DNA of 64,000 nt. Origin: Notoacmeibacter ruber. GTDB lineage: Bacteria > Pseudomonadota > Alphaproteobacteria > Rhizobiales > Rhizobiaceae. The position numbers and the translations under genes were made by a program. The stretch spans positions 1,178,001-1,242,000 of the forward strand of contig NZ_RCWN01000001.1 of assembly GCF_003668555.1 (NCBI RefSeq), written 5' to 3'. The notes beneath the pieces are model-generated. The model ran no database searches. It saw only the letters and a program-made list of their open reading frames with translations, and was not told the origin of the DNA. This document shows positions 55,961-64,000 of this stretch, piece by piece. Numbering within the stretch: position 1 is the first letter of the stretch; the number at the start of each line of letters is the position of its first letter.

Positions 55961-56479
55961 GTGGATAGAGCGGAAAAACGCGAATTCGTCACCGAACTGA
56001 ACGGCGTCTTCCAGAGCGCCGGTTCGGTCGTGGTGGCCCACTATACCGGTCTCAGCGTTGCGCAGATGAGCGATCTTCGCTCGCGTATGCGTGAAGCTGG
56101 CGGCACGGTGAAAGTCGCGAAGAACCGCCTCGCCAAAATCGCTCTTGAGGGTACGGAATCCGAAGGCATGGCTGACCTGTTCCAGGGTCAGACGCTAATT
56201 GCCTATTCGGAAGATCCGGTTACGGCACCGAAGGTTGCGGCCGACTTCGCCAAGGGGAACGACAAGCTCGTCATCCTCGGCGGAGCAATGGGCGCAACCA
56301 TGCTCGACCAGTCCGGCGTGAAGCAGCTTGCTGATCTGCCGTCGCTGGACGAACTGCGCGCCAAGCTCGTCGGCATGATCAACACGCCGGCTACGCGCAT
56401 CGCGGGTGTCACCCAGGCTCCAGCAGGCCAGTTGGCCCGCGTCCTTGGCGCCTATGCCCGAAAGAACGAAGAGGCGTGA
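55961..56479 (+). CDS. rplJ: 50S ribosomal protein L10
   Basis: Base of the L7/L12 stalk. The 172-aa product starts at a GTG (55961) preceded by GGAG, giving [17 protein letters not shown]; a longer in-frame reading from 55739 was rejected because it runs through the leader and is not family-like. The core has [17 protein letters not shown] and [12 protein letters not shown]; the C-terminal helix binds L7/L12. rplL starts 60 bases downstream. Confidence 0.97.
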   Translation: MDRAEKREFVTELNGVFQSAGSVVVAHYTGLSVAQMSDLRSRMREAGGTVKVAKNRLAKIALEGTESEGMADLFQGQTLIAYSEDPVTAPKVAADFAKGNDKLVILGGAMGATMLDQSGVKQLADLPSLDELRAKLVGMINTPATRIAGVTQAPAGQLARVLGAYARKNEEA

Positions 56480-56539
56480 GGCTTTCTTCACCCAACCATT
56501 CAACAACCTGTTCGAACTATCTGATAAGGAACTGATAAC

Positions 56540-56917
56540 ATGGCTGATCTCGAAAAGATCGTCGACGACCTGTCGAACCTGACTGTGATGGAAGCTGCTG
56601 AGCTTTCCAAGATGCTTGAAGAGAAGTGGGGCGTCTCCGCCGCTGCTCCGGTCGCTGTTGCGGCTGGTGGCGGTGCCGCTGCACCGGCTGAAGCTGCTGA
56701 AGAGAAGACCGAATTCGATGTCGTCCTGACCGACGCTGGTGACAAGAAGATCAACGTCATCAAGGAAGTCCGCGGCATCACCGGTCTCGGCCTGAAGGAA
56801 GCCAAGGACCTCGTTGAGAGCGCTCCGAAGCCCGTCAAGGAAGCCGTCTCCAAGGCCGAAGCCGAAGAGATGAAGAAGAAGCTCGAAGAGGCTGGCGCCA
56901 AGGTCGAGCTGAAGTAA
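56540..56917 (+). CDS. rplL: 50S ribosomal protein L7/L12
   Basis: Stalk protein that recruits and activates translation GTPases. The 125-aa product has an N-terminal dimerisation helix region, an Ala/Gly-rich hinge (about 36-55) and the C-terminal domain with [20 protein letters not shown], whose residues contact EF-Tu and EF-G. AAGGAAC precedes the ATG. Confidence 0.98.
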   Translation: MADLEKIVDDLSNLTVMEAAELSKMLEEKWGVSAAAPVAVAAGGGAAAPAEAAEEKTEFDVVLTDAGDKKINVIKEVRGITGLGLKEAKDLVESAPKPVKEAVSKAEAEEMKKKLEEAGAKVELK

Positions 56918-56932
56918 TCCGTCCCGACGGAG

Positions 56933-56960
56933 CAGTCGCCCGGCCCTGGCCGGGCGACTG
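56933..56960 (+). terminator. Attenuator-like hairpin between rplL and rpoB
   Basis: A perfect 13-bp stem CAGTCGCCCGGCC / GGCCGGGCGACTG with a two-base loop lies 15 bases past the rplL stop. It has no T run, as expected for partial termination or RNase processing that sets the ratio of ribosomal to polymerase proteins. Confidence 0.7.
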
Positions 56961-57003
56961 TCTCGGGGCTGGCAGGGCGAATAAGCTCAGCCCAAACCCA
57001 TTT

Positions 57004-57048
57004 CCTGAGAGCCCGACATCGGGTTTTCAGGAGACGGGTTTTGCCCGT
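57004..57048 (+). other. Two further hairpins upstream of rpoB
   Basis: CCTGA...TCAGG with an inner CCCGA / TCGGG stem (57004-57031, a 3x3 internal loop), then ACGGG-TTTTG-CCCGT (57034-57048). Both are in the rplL-rpoB spacer, ending about 120 bases before rpoB. The function may be transcript processing. Confidence 0.5.
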
Positions 57049-57166
57049 TAGAGGTCAGGCTCATCGACTGGATGGATGAGAAGACCCTAGAGGACTCGCC
57101 ACGAATGGATGGTGGCGATTATGGCCCGGTCCGGGGCCACTGTGGATGACGACGAGGAAATGACGC

Positions 57167-64000
<6,834 letters not shown>

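Overview
The window is a contiguous piece of an alphaproteobacterial chromosome, most likely from the order Hyphomicrobiales (Rhizobiales). The evidence is the tyrS / anmK / alpha-beta hydrolase / cysteine desulfurase / sufBCDS gene order, an Irr-type iron control element ahead of the suf genes, a CtrA-type TTAA-N7-TTAA box, the N-acetylglutaminylglutamine amide (NAGGN) osmolyte genes and the domain layout of RNase E. It is GC-rich and gene-dense. I see no insertion sequence, prophage, CRISPR array or rRNA operon.

Layout. 1-2.8 kb (minus): an M48 periplasmic protease with TPRs, a DsbA-family thiol protein, and accB at the left edge. 2.9-14 kb: an aminotransferase, a long RNase E gene with a 0.5-kb leader, then a cell-wall set: amidase AmiC, penicillin-binding protein 1A and an M23 peptidase, with prfB between them read through an intact programmed +1 frameshift. 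14-22 kb: a DUF455 ferritin-like protein, peroxiredoxin Bcp, a giant AsmA/YhdP-like protein, TyrS, AnmK and an alpha/beta hydrolase. 22-29.8 kb: the SUF iron-sulfur operon (cysteine desulfurase, sufB, an unlisted 58-aa membrane ORF, sufC, sufD, sufS, a DUF59 protein, sufA, then a TfoX-like gene), preceded by an Irr-box-like palindrome. 29.8-35.1 kb: DEAD-box helicase, NAD kinase, tRNA-Thr, class II photolyase, topoisomerase IB.

35.2-39.9 kb (minus): the NAGGN operon asnO-ngg-M42 peptidase, for a dipeptide osmoprotectant. 40.0-44.0 kb (minus): a compact four-gene set coding for a circularly permuted ATP-grasp, an alpha-E protein, a transglutaminase and the proteasome-like Anbu protease. This is a widespread but functionally unresolved predicted peptide-synthesis/processing system and the most interesting operon here. 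44.1-48.3 kb: RlmB, tRNA-Tyr, tRNA-Gly, a FeeM/AHL-synthase-like acyltransferase under a CtrA-like box flanked by 10-bp direct repeats, and a membrane GGDEF-EAL protein.

48.5-64 kb (plus): the tuf / tRNA-Trp / secE-nusG-rplKAJL-rpoBC informational block. Between tuf and tRNA-Trp lies a 3-kb group (APH-like kinase, GT29 sialyltransferase-like protein, kdsB, HAD phosphatase) that looks like surface-glycan biosynthesis built on CMP-sugars. The ribosomal/RNA polymerase genes are separated by a series of intergenic hairpins, including a likely L10 leader. rpoC runs off the right end.
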